A stretch of 54,186 nucleotides of DNA. It comes from Treponema sp. Its GTDB lineage: Bacteria > Spirochaetota > Spirochaetia > Treponematales > Breznakiellaceae. Positions within the stretch are counted from its first letter, which is position 1. Every line of letters begins with the position of its first letter. The notes below the pieces were generated by a model, which was given only the letters and a program-made list of their open reading frames with translations, had not been told where the DNA came from and did no database searches. The translations under genes and the position numbers were made by a program. This document shows, piece by piece, positions 42,974 through 53,593 of this stretch. Location: NCBI GenBank assembly GCA_031266875.1, contig JAISAE010000084.1, positions 1 through 54,186 of the forward strand, read 5' to 3'.

Positions 42974-44662
42974 ATGATCGTCACATACACGCCATGGGTT
43001 TTTTTGGACGAATATCGGGGAAAGGCTTTTCCAGGTCTGTGGCCAACTCTGCCTGAACTATTTAGGATTATGGTTTCCCGTTTTGGGGAACGCCCATGCT
43101 TCACCATTTACGAGCCGGATCGTATCAGTCTGAACTACCGTGAGTCCCTTGCCAAAATTGAAGCCGTAGCCAGATGGCTTTGCAGTAAGAACGTCCGCAA
43201 GGGGGATCGGATCGCGGTAACAGGCAAGAATTCGCCGGAATGGACTGTGGCCTATCTGGGGATACTCTGCGCCGGAGCCATTGTTGTTCCCATTGATTAC
43301 CAGCTTAAAAACGAGGAGACCGACCTTCTCCTCAACACCGCTGGGGTAACGATCCTTTTCGTGGACGAGGAAAAGCATAGCCATTATGAGCAGAAACCAG
43401 GCCAACTGATAGAACTAGTCTCGCTGAGAAAAGGCGTGGGCGCGTATATCTACGAGCTTGACGGGCCGGATCAGCCTATAGAACAGGCAAAGGAACTGGA
43501 CACCGCCGCCATTCTCTTTACCTCTGGCACAACCGGTATACCAAAAGGCGTCATGCTCTCACACCAGAACCTTGTCTCCGACAGTTACCTGGCCCAGGGA
43601 AACCTCAAACTGTACTCGACCGATGTGTTTTACGCACTCTTACCCATACACCATGCCTATACCATGCTGGCCGTCTTTATTGTAGCGATTGCCTGTGGCG
43701 CGGAAGTGGTGTTCGGCAAGCGTATGGTAACTAAGGCGATTCTGAAAGACCTGAAAGAGGCGAAGATCACCATGTTACTCGGCGTTCCTATGCTGTTTAA
43801 CAAGGTGTTGGCGGGTATTATCCGAGGCGTCAAGGCAAAAGGCCCGCTTGTCTATGGACTCATTTCAGTCCTGATGGGCATTTCCGGCCTGATTAAGAAA
43901 ACCACGGGCAAGAATCCGGGTAAAAAGATGTTCCACTCAGTGTTAAGTCAGGCATCCCTTTCCACCCTGCGTATCTGTATCTGCGGCGGCGGGCCTCTGT
44001 CGCCGAGCGTGTTCAGAAAGTACAACCAACTTGGTATTGATTTCATTCAGGGTTATGGCCTTACTGAAACCTCACCCATCCTTACCCTTAATCCAGTAGA
44101 GCATTACAAGGAAATGAGCGTCGGCAGAATCTCGCCGCAGGTTGATATGAAGATACTGAACCCTGACGAGCGGGGTATTGGCGAAATCGTGGTCAAAGGT
44201 CCAATGGTCATGCAGGGTTATTATAAACTGCCTCAGGAAACCGCCGCCGCCTTTACTCAGGACGGCTACCTCAAAACTGGCGATCTTGGTTATGTGGACA
44301 GCGAATCCTACCTGTATCTCACCGGACGTGCCAAGAACCTGATCGTTACCGAGGGTGGGAAGAACATATACCCGGAGGAGATCGAGAACGAGTTCCAGCT
44401 TTTTGAAGAAATCGATCAGATTCTGGTACGCGGCTTTGTTCTTAACAAGAAGATGAAGACTGAAGGCATTGAAGCACTTGTATATCCCGATCAGGAGTTT
44501 TTCAAGGCAAGCACTCCGGCGCAAATCAAACAGTGTATTGAGGAGATTGTCTCAGAAGTGAACAAGAGACTTCTTCCCTACCAGAAAATCGAGAAGACTA
44601 TCATCGTAGACAAACGAATGGAAGAAACTACCACCAAGAAGATCAAGCGCGACGTGGTTTGA
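42974..44662 (+). CDS. Long-chain acyl-CoA synthetase / AMP-dependent ligase
   Basis: ANL-superfamily enzyme of 562 residues that activates a carboxylate via acyl-AMP. AILFTSGTTGIPKGVMLSHQ (about 178-197) is the P-loop-like motif, IQGYGLTETSP the adenine site, and LKTGDLGYVD the hinge and ribose-binding Asp. The C-terminal catalytic Lys should lie in TTKKIKRDVV. The chain length and sequence suggest a fatty-acyl ligase, but the substrate is not fixed by sequence. GGAGG precedes the ATG, and a bidirectional terminator follows. Confidence 0.88.
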   Translation: MIVTYTPWVFLDEYRGKAFPGLWPTLPELFRIMVSRFGERPCFTIYEPDRISLNYRESLAKIEAVARWLCSKNVRKGDRIAVTGKNSPEWTVAYLGILCAGAIVVPIDYQLKNEETDLLLNTAGVTILFVDEEKHSHYEQKPGQLIELVSLRKGVGAYIYELDGPDQPIEQAKELDTAAILFTSGTTGIPKGVMLSHQNLVSDSYLAQGNLKLYSTDVFYALLPIHHAYTMLAVFIVAIACGAEVVFGKRMVTKAILKDLKEAKITMLLGVPMLFNKVLAGIIRGVKAKGPLVYGLISVLMGISGLIKKTTGKNPGKKMFHSVLSQASLSTLRICICGGGPLSPSVFRKYNQLGIDFIQGYGLTETSPILTLNPVEHYKEMSVGRISPQVDMKILNPDERGIGEIVVKGPMVMQGYYKLPQETAAAFTQDGYLKTGDLGYVDSESYLYLTGRAKNLIVTEGGKNIYPEEIENEFQLFEEIDQILVRGFVLNKKMKTEGIEALVYPDQEFFKASTPAQIKQCIEEIVSEVNKRLLPYQKIEKTIIVDKRMEETTTKKIKRDVV

Positions 44663-44678
44663 ACGACTCACATCTGAA

Positions 44679-44711
44679 TAAAAAAGACCGCCTCAAGGCG
44701 GCCTTTTTTTT
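44679..44711. terminator. Bidirectional terminator between acyl-CoA ligase and groL
   Basis: AAAAAAGA-CCGCC (44680-44692), loop TCAA, GGCGG-CCTTTTTTT (44697-44711), with one mismatch at the base. A-run and T-run flank it, so it can act on both strands. Confidence 0.88.
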
Positions 44712-44755
44712 CATACCAAGAACGAGGCGGCAAATCCGCCTCGTCTAACAACGGT

Positions 44756-46486
<1,731 letters not shown>

Positions 46487-46560
46487 TTACTCCCCGATCA
46501 GGGAGCTTTCATGTATAAATTACTAAACAGGAATTAAAGCGGCAAGAGAGGATCGAAGCT

Positions 46561-47007
46561 ATGATAAACATTTATACCGATGGCGGTTGCTCCGGGAACC
46601 CAGGACCAGGAGGCTGGGCTTACATCATCGAAGTTGATGGCAGGATCATCAGCGAGAAGTGGGGCGCGGAACATAACACCACCAACAATCGCATGGAACT
46701 GAGCGCGGTGATCGCCGCGCTTGAAGCATTGAGCGCACTCAATCTCTGCGAGCAACAGGTTACAATCTACACAGATTCACAGTATGTGCAGAAAGGGATA
46801 AGCGAATGGATATATCTTTGGAAAAAGAACAACTGGCGCACCAGCAACAAGGAACCAGTCAAGAACAAGGACCTCTGGCAACACCTTGAATTGCTTGATG
46901 AGGAATTCTCCCCCTCATGGCACTGGGTGCGGGGCCATGCTGGTAACGCCATGAATGAACGCTGCGACCGCATGACCCGATGCGCCATCGAGTCGCTATG
47001 GGCATAA
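46561..47007 (+). CDS. rnhA: Ribonuclease HI
   Basis: Cleaves RNA in RNA-DNA hybrids. The 148 residues show the catalytic set Asp7 (IYTDGGCSGNPGPGGWA), Glu46 (NNRMELSAVIAAL), Asp72 (YTDSQYV), His126 (RGHAGN) and Asp136 (NERCD). AGAGGA lies 8 bp before the ATG. It is divergent from groL and converges on the ydbC-like gene 7 bp away. Confidence 0.97.
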   Translation: MINIYTDGGCSGNPGPGGWAYIIEVDGRIISEKWGAEHNTTNNRMELSAVIAALEALSALNLCEQQVTIYTDSQYVQKGISEWIYLWKKNNWRTSNKEPVKNKDLWQHLELLDEEFSPSWHWVRGHAGNAMNERCDRMTRCAIESLWA

Positions 47008-47014
47008 GCCGCGC

Positions 47015-47266
47015 TTAGGCAAGCGGCGGTTCATCCAACGGCGGTTCACCCAAGGCGGTCGTCAAGGCTGACGCGAGCTGGGTCGCCTCCTCTAGCGTAA
47101 GGGTTATACCTTTGCCCATCTTCTCATGTTCAGGCGACCAGTTGCGAATATCGAACTTGGCCTGCCGGCCATTCCACGAAACCAGATTGAGTTCTTTCTT
47201 CCAGCCATTCTTTTCTGAAGAAAGAACCGCGTAAGTCTTTTTGATGTCAAACGTTATCTCCGACAT
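47015..47266 (-). CDS. YdbC/PC4-like single-strand DNA-binding protein
   Basis: Small protein of 83 residues matching the bacterial PC4 (YdbC) family in pattern: WKKELNLVSWNGRQAKFDIR followed by NWSPEHEKMGKGITLTLEEA. PC4-like proteins form dimers that bind single-stranded nucleic acid. AAGGAGAGG precedes the ATG. It lies 34 bp after glyS on the same strand. The C-terminus ends in a short PPLDEPPLA repeat. Confidence 0.85.
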   Translation of the reverse strand: MSEITFDIKKTYAVLSSEKNGWKKELNLVSWNGRQAKFDIRNWSPEHEKMGKGITLTLEEATQLASALTTALGEPPLDEPPLA

Positions 47267-47300
47267 TCAGCCTCTCCTTGGGATACAACCTTATTCACGC

Positions 47301-48680
47301 TCACTTTGTCCGCTTATACTGCTTAATCTCTTTTCTTATACGCTCGCCCAGTTCCGCAATGGGAACGCGAATCTGTTCCATGGAATCGCGGAAACGCAGG
47401 GTTACAGTACGCTGTTCTTTTGACTCATAGTCCACCGTAACGCAGAAAGGCGTACCGGCTTCGTCCTGACGGCGATAGCGGCGGCCAATAGCTCCGCCTT
47501 GGTCATAGTCAACAGTGAAGTCTTCCTTTAACTCATTCTTTATATCCTGAGCAAGTTCAGCAAGCCCGTCCTTCTTCATCAAAGGCAGGACAGCAAGCGT
47601 AATGGGCGCGAGCTTGGGGTGGAAACGAAGCACGGTACGCCAGTCATCGCTGTTACCCTTGTCGGCAACCTTTTCCTCGTCATAAGCATCGCATAGGACC
47701 ATGAGCAGGGTACGGGTGAGACCGGCTGAGGTTTCGATGATGTATGGAATATAGCGCTCGTTGTTGTCCTGATCGATGTACTGGAGGTCTTTACCGGAGT
47801 ATTCGGCATGGCGTTTGAGATCGTAGTCGGAGCGGTGATGGACGCCTTCCAGTTCCTGCCAGCCCATAGGGTAGAGGTACTGAATGTCATAGGCGTCTTT
47901 GGCGTAGTGGGCAAGCTCGTCCACGCCGTGCTGGTGCCAGCGCAGGTACTCCGGCTTGACTCCAAGACGCTCGTAATAAGCCCAGCGCCGTTTGCGCCAT
48001 TCATCGAACCATTCTATATCCGCGCCGGGCTTAACAAAGAACTGCATCTCCATCTGCTCAAACTCACAGGTGCGGAAGATGAAGTGGCGGGTAACGATCT
48101 CGTTCCTAAACGCCTTGCCGATTTGCGCAATGCCAAAGGGCAGTTTCATGCGGTTACTCTGAATGATATTCCGGTAGTTGACGTAGATGCCCTGGGCGGT
48201 TTCTGGCCGCAGATAGATAGTATTCGATGTGTCTTCTACAGGCCCTATGTGGGTCTTGAACATCATGTTGAACTTACGTGTGTCGGTGAGTTCGCCGCCG
48301 CAGTCTGGACATGTTTTAGCCGCAAGGTTTTCAGGCGGTATCATGTCAGCGCGGAAGCGAGCGTGGCACTTCTTGCAGTCAACCAGCGGGTCAGTGAAGT
48401 TCTCAACATGCCCTGACGCTTCCCACACTCGCGGGTGCATGAGTATTGCCGCGTCTAATCCAACAATATCGTCATGCAACTGGGTCATCTCCTTCCACCA
48501 ATTACTGGCAATGCGGTTTTTCAGCTCAACGCCCAGGGGTCCATAGTCCCACGCGCCATTCTGCCCACCATAGATTTCCGACGATTGAAACACAAAGCCG
48601 CGCCGCTTTGCCAGTGAGACCAGCTTCTCCATAGTCGCCGGGCCTTTGTACTCAGTTAATGCTTCTACTTGTTCAGCCAT
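47301..48680 (-). CDS. glyS: Glycyl-tRNA synthetase, homodimeric class
   Basis: Class II enzyme charging tRNA-Gly, 459 residues from the ATG at 48680, which has AAGGA at 8 bp; the ATG at 48689 sits directly on that site and is rejected. AKRRGFVFQSSEIYGGQNGA, then WDYGPLGVELK, IYLRPETAQGIYVNY (motif 2), and a short zinc site (CKKC and CPDC) are present. It is the alpha2 type found in spirochaetes and Gram-positives (also named glyQS). A small ydbC-like gene follows. Confidence 0.96.
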   Translation of the reverse strand: MAEQVEALTEYKGPATMEKLVSLAKRRGFVFQSSEIYGGQNGAWDYGPLGVELKNRIASNWWKEMTQLHDDIVGLDAAILMHPRVWEASGHVENFTDPLVDCKKCHARFRADMIPPENLAAKTCPDCGGELTDTRKFNMMFKTHIGPVEDTSNTIYLRPETAQGIYVNYRNIIQSNRMKLPFGIAQIGKAFRNEIVTRHFIFRTCEFEQMEMQFFVKPGADIEWFDEWRKRRWAYYERLGVKPEYLRWHQHGVDELAHYAKDAYDIQYLYPMGWQELEGVHHRSDYDLKRHAEYSGKDLQYIDQDNNERYIPYIIETSAGLTRTLLMVLCDAYDEEKVADKGNSDDWRTVLRFHPKLAPITLAVLPLMKKDGLAELAQDIKNELKEDFTVDYDQGGAIGRRYRRQDEAGTPFCVTVDYESKEQRTVTLRFRDSMEQIRVPIAELGERIRKEIKQYKRTK

Positions 48681-48716
48681 AAGATTCATCCTTAATTTCC
48701 TTGCTTTTCAAAGCTT

Positions 48717-48745
48717 ATCATACCCAACACCGCCCCGTCAAACAA
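48717..48745 (-). promoter_or_regulatory. glyS promoter
   Basis: On the minus strand TTGTTT (48740-48745), 17 bp, TATGAT (48717-48722). The leader to the ATG at 48680 is about 30 nt. The -35 box forms the inner end of one arm of a long inverted repeat. Confidence 0.6.
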
Positions 48746-48782
48746 CGAGATCACGCGGAACCGCTTGTTTGACGGAGCGGTG
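48728..48782. repeat. Long inverted repeat over the glyS -35 region
   Basis: Arms of 18 bp (48728-48745 and 48765-48782) match at 17 positions, with core CCGTCAAACAA/TTGTTTGACGG. The loop has an inner GCGG-AA-CCGC hairpin (48755-48764). It is either an operator-like site covering the glyS -35 box, a small mobile remnant, or a terminator of RNA from the decayed gene upstream. Confidence 0.85.
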
Positions 48783-48862
48783 GCAATCTTTTCCTGCCCG
48801 GTCTCCATACCTATCTATGTTTTTAACATGGGCCTTATGCGAAATGGAATGACGCGCCATTC

Positions 48863-49187
48863 CTACGGAATGATGGCCGAATAAATCTCCCCAAAAGGTC
48901 CCTTCAGACTCGTGCTTGATTCCCAGCGCAGGCAGAAATACACCTGCTTCCCCCGCTGGTTCTCGTCAAACTTCAGCGTGAAAGGGTTTGCCGTGTCAAA
49001 TTCCGAATTCACGAGCTCGTTCTCCGATTCCGGTTCATGGTCAAGGAGCGCCCAGCAGATTCCCGCGCCGTGAAAAAGCCATTGATCTTAGTCGCGGCCC
49101 CATCCACCTCTGCCTGTTTCCAGTCAAAGGCGGTAATATTCGCCGCGGCTTCCAACTCTCCCTTCCATATTATAGAAGTTGTGATCA
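48863..49187 (-). pseudogene. Decayed 3' remnant of a widespread hypothetical gene
   Basis: Reading the minus strand, a frame open from 49087 to the stop at 48863 gives 74 residues without a start codon: it contains FDENQRGKQVYFCLRW and ends KGPFGEIYSAIIP. This closely resembles the end of a common hypothetical protein of anaerobic bacteria (FDENQRGKTVYFCLRWEN... KGPWSEIVSAIIP, recalled from memory). An in-frame TAA at 49088-49090 cuts it, and a second frame (ITAFDWKQAEVDGAATK) lies upstream to 49187. Frameshift and truncation indicate decay. Confidence 0.65.
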
Positions 49188-49204
49188 TGCGTATAAAAAT
49201 TCTT

Positions 49205-49473
49205 AATGTAAAGGAGGTAAGCCTCTGATGTAAGGGAGCTAAGCCTCTGATCTAGGGGTAGGTAAGAGGCTTAGCTAGGGGTACATCAGCGCCTGATGTA
49301 AAGGAGATCAGGCGCTGATGTAAAGGAGATCAGGCGCTGATCTAAGGGAGATCAGAGCCTGATGTAAAGGAGGTAAGCCTCTGATGTAAAGGAGATCAGA
49401 GCCTGATGTAAGGGAGATCAGAGGCTGATCTAGGGGTACATCAGAGCCTGATGTAAGGGAGATCAGCGCCTTT
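49205..49473. repeat. 22-bp tandem array, partly self-complementary
   Basis: About 12 units of 22 bp, for example GATGTAAAGGAG plus ATCAGGCGCT. Neighbouring units pair as AGCGCCTGAT/ATCAGGCGCT. One insertion near 49250-49300 is inverted. Each GATGTAA unit contains ATG immediately followed by TAA and a purine-rich AAGGAG stretch. The array lies between the decayed gene and the promoter of a LacI gene. Confidence 0.92.
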
Positions 49474-49493
49474 GGGAGACGCGAGCTTTTCCC

Positions 49494-49522
49494 TTGACAA
49501 CCTCTTTAAGCCATACTATGAT
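49494..49522 (+). promoter_or_regulatory. Promoter of the second LacI gene
   Basis: TTGACA (49494-49499), 17 bp, TATGAT (49517-49522). An imperfect dyad GAAA-CA-TTTC (49533-49542) lies at about +5 to +14, where an autoregulatory operator would be expected. The array ends 21 bp upstream. Confidence 0.7.
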
Positions 49523-49557
49523 AATTATTATTGAAACATTTCGACAACAGGTGTGTA

Positions 49558-50577
49558 ATGGCGACGATAAAAGATGTAGCGGCGCGGGTGGGCGTTTCAG
49601 TGAGTACGGTTTCTTACGCGCTCAACGGCACGCGCCCAATCTCGGCTGAGAAAAAAGAACTTATATTCAAGGCGGCGCGGGAACTGCATTACAGTCCACG
49701 CGCAATTGCCCGTAGTCTCGCAAGTAAACGCACGCATATCATTGCTATGCTGTTTCCGGCGGTGGAACGCGGGCTGGGGCTTTCAGAGATCGACCTGATA
49801 ACACGGGCGTCGAAAGAGGCTATGGGACTTGGGTATCATTTGCTTATCTGGACCCTGCAAACCAGTGGTGAAGATGAACTGCGGGAACTGCTGGCTCAGA
49901 AACTGGTTGACGGCATCATCCTTATGGAGGTGCATACGCATGACCGGCGTATAGCCACGCTGAAAGAAATGGATACGCCTTTCATCATTCTGGGACGGGA
50001 TGATTCAGCGTCAACGGAAAACTACATTGACGTTGACTTTTTCGACACTATGATGCGCTGCATCAGTTACCTGAAAGGGCTGGGACACGGGCATATTGGC
50101 TTTATCAACCAGTCTGAACGATCATTCAACGATGGTTATGGCCCGGTTGCGCACACTCACGAGGCGTTTCACTACTTTTGCGCCAATTTTGGTATTGACG
50201 GCAAAGAGTATTTCTGCGGTTGGGAAGCTGAAACAGTCCATGACTGTATTGAATCACTGCTGACAGAACGGAACGAGACAAGCGCGTGTATTGTTATGAA
50301 TGACAAGGCGCTCACGGGAATCATCGCTGGCATCACGGGTAAGGGCTTGCGTATTCCCGAAGACATATCGCTTGTCTCGATCATTTCCTCGTCTGGCGCG
50401 GCTTCGTTCTTTCAGCCCGCGCTTACGGCCTTTGAGATGGACATCAACGCGATGATGGCCGCAGCCATATCCCAGCTTATCGCAAAAATTGAAGGACGCT
50501 ACGCGGAACTGTCCACACGCCTGATCCCCTGCATCTTGCGGGAAAGAAACAGCGCGGGTAAGGCGCGGACGCGGTAA
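49558..50577 (+). CDS. LacI-family transcriptional regulator
   Basis: Regulator of 339 residues from the ATG at 49558. TIKDVAARVGVSVSTVSYAL (residues 3-22) is the helix-turn-helix, followed by the hinge SPRAIARSLASKRTH and an effector domain (about 60-330). An upstream TTG at 49531 in frame is unlikely because it overlaps the candidate operator. It precedes potABC by 121 bp, so it may control them, although a polyamine effector would be unusual for this family. Confidence 0.92.
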   Translation: MATIKDVAARVGVSVSTVSYALNGTRPISAEKKELIFKAARELHYSPRAIARSLASKRTHIIAMLFPAVERGLGLSEIDLITRASKEAMGLGYHLLIWTLQTSGEDELRELLAQKLVDGIILMEVHTHDRRIATLKEMDTPFIILGRDDSASTENYIDVDFFDTMMRCISYLKGLGHGHIGFINQSERSFNDGYGPVAHTHEAFHYFCANFGIDGKEYFCGWEAETVHDCIESLLTERNETSACIVMNDKALTGIIAGITGKGLRIPEDISLVSIISSSGAASFFQPALTAFEMDINAMMAAAISQLIAKIEGRYAELSTRLIPCILRERNSAGKARTR

Positions 50578-50629
50578 ACAACACGCGGGATGACATTGCT
50601 TGCATAAGCAAACTCAATCACGATTCCCA

Positions 50630-50658
50630 TTGACAACTGCCTCTAAAGCACTCATTGT
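50630..50658 (+). promoter_or_regulatory. Candidate potA promoter
   Basis: TTGACA (50630-50635), 17 bp, CATTGT (50653-50658). The -10 box is poor. A palindrome TTGCTT-GCAT-AAGCAA (50596-50611) lies just upstream. Confidence 0.35.
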
Positions 50659-50698
50659 TCCGATAGTCATTACATAAAAGGGGGTTGAGAGAACAACA

Positions 50699-51823
50699 TT
50701 GAATGGGAGCGATGTGGTCATCGAAGAAGTGTCCAAAATTTTTGGCAGTTTTCAGGCTTTGAATAGCGTGTTCCTTGAGATACATGGAGGGGAGTTTTTT
50801 TCCCTGCTGGGGCCTTCAGGATGCGGCAAGACAACCTTGTTACGCATCATTGCTGGGTTTGAGACACCGGATACCGGAAGCGTCTGTATTGAAGGAAGCG
50901 ATGTTGTGCGCCTGCCGCCTAACCGTAGGCAGGTGAACACGGTTTTTCAGAACTACGCGCTGTTTCCCCACCTTTCGGTGTTTGAAAATGTCGCGTTTTC
51001 CCTGCGACTCAAGCGTCAGAGCGCGGCTTTGATAAACAGCAAGGTGAGTGAATACTTACAACTCGTGCAACTTGAAGGACATCGGGACAAAAAGCCCAGC
51101 CAGCTCTCTGGCGGGCAGAAACAACGGGTGGCCATTGCCCGCGCACTCATCAACGAGCCACGAGTTTTGCTGCTTGATGAGCCGCTTTCAGCGCTGGATG
51201 CCAAGCTCCGTCAGCACATGCTTATTGAGCTTGACCAGATTCACGACAAGATCGGTATCACCTTCATCTACGTTACCCATGACCAGCAGGAAGCGCTTTC
51301 AGTGTCCGACCGTATCGCCGTGATGAATCAGGGTAATGTGCTTCAGGTAGGCACACCGCACGAGATTTACGAAAGCCCAGTCACGGACTTTGTGGCGCGT
51401 TTCATCGGCGACACCAACCTCTTTGACGGCAAAGTGGCTTCAGTCCGGCGCATGGACAAGGAGCCGCTTGAGTATATGCTGGAGCTTGAGATTCCTGACC
51501 TGGGACGTATCAAAGTAACCACTGTTGATGAAACCCAGGTGGGGCAGACCGTGAGTTTCACCGTAAGGCCGGAGAAGATTATCATTGCCAAAGAAAAGTC
51601 AGCCACTAAACGGGAAGACATAAACCACTTTCAGGGCGTTGTTGATGAGCCGATCTATTCAGGCTTCCAGACTAAGTTCTATGTCAAAATAGGCGACAGT
51701 CTGATACGGGTTATGAAACAACACGCCAACTACTCGGACGAAGGCCCGGAGATAGTGTGGAAGGACAAGGTCTACCTCTCGTGGAGCGCCAACGATGGCT
51801 ATGTCGTGGAAGTGAAGTCATGA
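50699..51823 (+). CDS. potA: Spermidine/putrescine ABC transporter ATPase
   Basis: ATP-binding subunit of 374 residues. LLGPSGCGKTTLLRIIAGFE (Walker A), LSGGQKQRVAIARAL (signature), VLLLDEPLSALDAK (Walker B), and YVTHDQQEAL (switch His) are intact; a TOBE-type domain follows from about 240. It starts with TTG at 50699, with only a loose GGGGG/GAGAG upstream, so the start is approximate. The stop overlaps the potB start (ATGA). Polyamine specificity is family inference; Fe or other PotA-like transporters are possible. Confidence 0.9.
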   Translation: MNGSDVVIEEVSKIFGSFQALNSVFLEIHGGEFFSLLGPSGCGKTTLLRIIAGFETPDTGSVCIEGSDVVRLPPNRRQVNTVFQNYALFPHLSVFENVAFSLRLKRQSAALINSKVSEYLQLVQLEGHRDKKPSQLSGGQKQRVAIARALINEPRVLLLDEPLSALDAKLRQHMLIELDQIHDKIGITFIYVTHDQQEALSVSDRIAVMNQGNVLQVGTPHEIYESPVTDFVARFIGDTNLFDGKVASVRRMDKEPLEYMLELEIPDLGRIKVTTVDETQVGQTVSFTVRPEKIIIAKEKSATKREDINHFQGVVDEPIYSGFQTKFYVKIGDSLIRVMKQHANYSDEGPEIVWKDKVYLSWSANDGYVVEVKS

Positions 51824-52689
51824 GCGTGGTGAAACGCAACTACGGGCCGCTGTATTCAGCGCCCATGGCGATCTGGTTCACCGCGTTTTTTCTGGTACCT
51901 ATCATCATCATCGTGATCTACAGTTTCCTGAAAAAAGGACTGCACGGCGGCGTGGTCTGGCAGTTCTCGCTTGACGCTTATCGAAGCCTGAGCAACCGGA
52001 GCTTCATGATCATCACGGTCCGTACCATTGTTACTTCGCTTATAGCTACGCTCATCACCCTGCTTATTGCTCTGCCCTGCGGCTACTTCATGGCAAAAAG
52101 CAAAAACCAGACCTTCCTCCTTTTACTCATTATCATTCCCTTTTGGACGAACTTTCTCATCCGCGTGTTCGCGTGGATGAACATTCTTGGCAACAACGGC
52201 TTCTTAAACGAGTTCCTCATGCGTATCGGCCTTATCAAAGACTATGTTCATTTCCTGTATAACCAGAACACGGTTATCCTAGTGCTGGTCTATATGTATC
52301 TGCCCTACGCGATACTGCCGCTGTTTTCTACCATAGATAAGTTCGATTTCTCCTTGCTAGAGGCTGCGCAAGACCTGGGCGCGACCAAGTTTCAGTCCAT
52401 CGTGATGGTACTGCTTCCTAACATCAAAAGCGGTATCTACACAGCGATGCTGTTTACTTTTATCCCCATTTTCGGGGCGTATGCGGTACCGCTTCTTGTG
52501 GGCGGCATGGACGCCTATATGCTGGGGAACGTTATTGCAGACCAGCTCATCAAAAGCCGTAACTGGCCGCTGGCCGCAGCCATCTCTATGGTACTCACTG
52601 TGGTAACCACTATCGGCGTGATAGTGATGATGAACCTGCAACGCAGGGACACAAAGCGCCTGACCGAATCAGCAAGGGGGACAGTATGA
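51820..52689 (+). CDS. potB: Spermidine/putrescine ABC transporter permease PotB
   Basis: Six-segment inner-membrane permease, 289 residues from the ATG overlapping potA. IIPFWTNFLIRVFAWMNILG and AAQDLGATKFQSIVMVLLPN (EAA loop) are typical of PotB. A longer frame inside potA is rejected. The stop overlaps potC (ATGA). It pairs with potC in the membrane. Confidence 0.93.
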   Translation: MSVVKRNYGPLYSAPMAIWFTAFFLVPIIIIVIYSFLKKGLHGGVVWQFSLDAYRSLSNRSFMIITVRTIVTSLIATLITLLIALPCGYFMAKSKNQTFLLLLIIIPFWTNFLIRVFAWMNILGNNGFLNEFLMRIGLIKDYVHFLYNQNTVILVLVYMYLPYAILPLFSTIDKFDFSLLEAAQDLGATKFQSIVMVLLPNIKSGIYTAMLFTFIPIFGAYAVPLLVGGMDAYMLGNVIADQLIKSRNWPLAAAISMVLTVVTTIGVIVMMNLQRRDTKRLTESARGTV

Positions 52690-53555
52690 ACATCAGAACC
52701 ATTGTTCACGGCATCATTACCTCACTTCGTCCTAACGTTTTGCAGAGCGAAGCGGGCAGACATGCGCGTCGCTCCATGCACAAACAGTTTTCCTTTTCCG
52801 AGATGATCTTCATTGCCGCCATAGTATTCTTGTTTCTGCCGCTCTTTGTCCTGGTTATCTATTCGTTTAACGAAAGTAAGGGCATGAACTGGACTGGGTT
52901 TTCACTGGTCTGGTACGAACAGCTTTTCTTTCACTCGCGGGACCTGTGGCGCTCGTTCTGGAACAGCGCTTTTATTGCGCTGAGTTCCGCTGGAACCGCC
53001 ACAGTGATTGGCGCCTTTGGCGCTATCGGGGTGAACTGGTATCGCTTCCGTCTGCGTAACTATGTGCAGACGATTTCGTTTTTGCCCATGATATTGCCGG
53101 AAATCATCATTGGCGTATCGCTCTCTGTTTTTTTTGCGGGGATCAAGCTGCAACTCGGTTTGCTCACGATTTTTATCGCGCACACCACGTTTAACCTGCC
53201 CTTTGTGTTTCTCATGGTTATGGCGCGTCTTGATGAGTTTGACTTTTCGATCATTGAAGCGGCCAATGACCTGGGGGCGGATGAGTGGCAGACCCTTTTG
53301 CGGGTAACAGTTCCCATTTGTATGCCCGGCATTGTGTCTGGTTTTCTCACAGCGGTTACGATCAGCCTTGAGGATTTTGTCATCACCTATTTTGTTGCCG
53401 GACCTGGCTCCTCAACCCTGCCTATCTACATCTATTCTGCCATACGCTTTGGCGTTTCGCCGGTAATAAACGCTCTTTCGGTAGTGATGGTACTTGGCAC
53501 GGTGTTTCTGACATATCTGCTGCGAAACTTCCTGAAATACATCGCCGCGAAGTGA
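52686..53555 (+). CDS. potC: Spermidine/putrescine ABC transporter permease PotC
   Basis: Second permease, 289 residues. After an unusually long polar N-terminus of about 35 residues come six membrane segments. YSFNESKGMNWTGFSLVWYE, EAANDLGADEWQTLLRVTVP (EAA loop) and SLEDFVITYFVAGPGSSTLP match PotC. It ends the unit; potD is not next, so the binding protein is either further downstream or elsewhere. Confidence 0.93.
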   Translation: MNIRTIVHGIITSLRPNVLQSEAGRHARRSMHKQFSFSEMIFIAAIVFLFLPLFVLVIYSFNESKGMNWTGFSLVWYEQLFFHSRDLWRSFWNSAFIALSSAGTATVIGAFGAIGVNWYRFRLRNYVQTISFLPMILPEIIIGVSLSVFFAGIKLQLGLLTIFIAHTTFNLPFVFLMVMARLDEFDFSIIEAANDLGADEWQTLLRVTVPICMPGIVSGFLTAVTISLEDFVITYFVAGPGSSTLPIYIYSAIRFGVSPVINALSVVMVLGTVFLTYLLRNFLKYIAAK

Positions 53556-53593
53556 GCAACGCTGCCTTTGCGAGACGCGCCTGAGCGCCTCGC

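Noticed and set aside
48683-48860. T-box leader of glyS
   Set aside because: No T-box sequence or antiterminator is visible; the inverted repeat lies mostly upstream of the predicted RNA start.
49531-49557. TTG start of the second LacI gene
   Set aside because: The helix-turn-helix begins right after the ATG at 49558, as usual, and the extension would overlap the probable operator.
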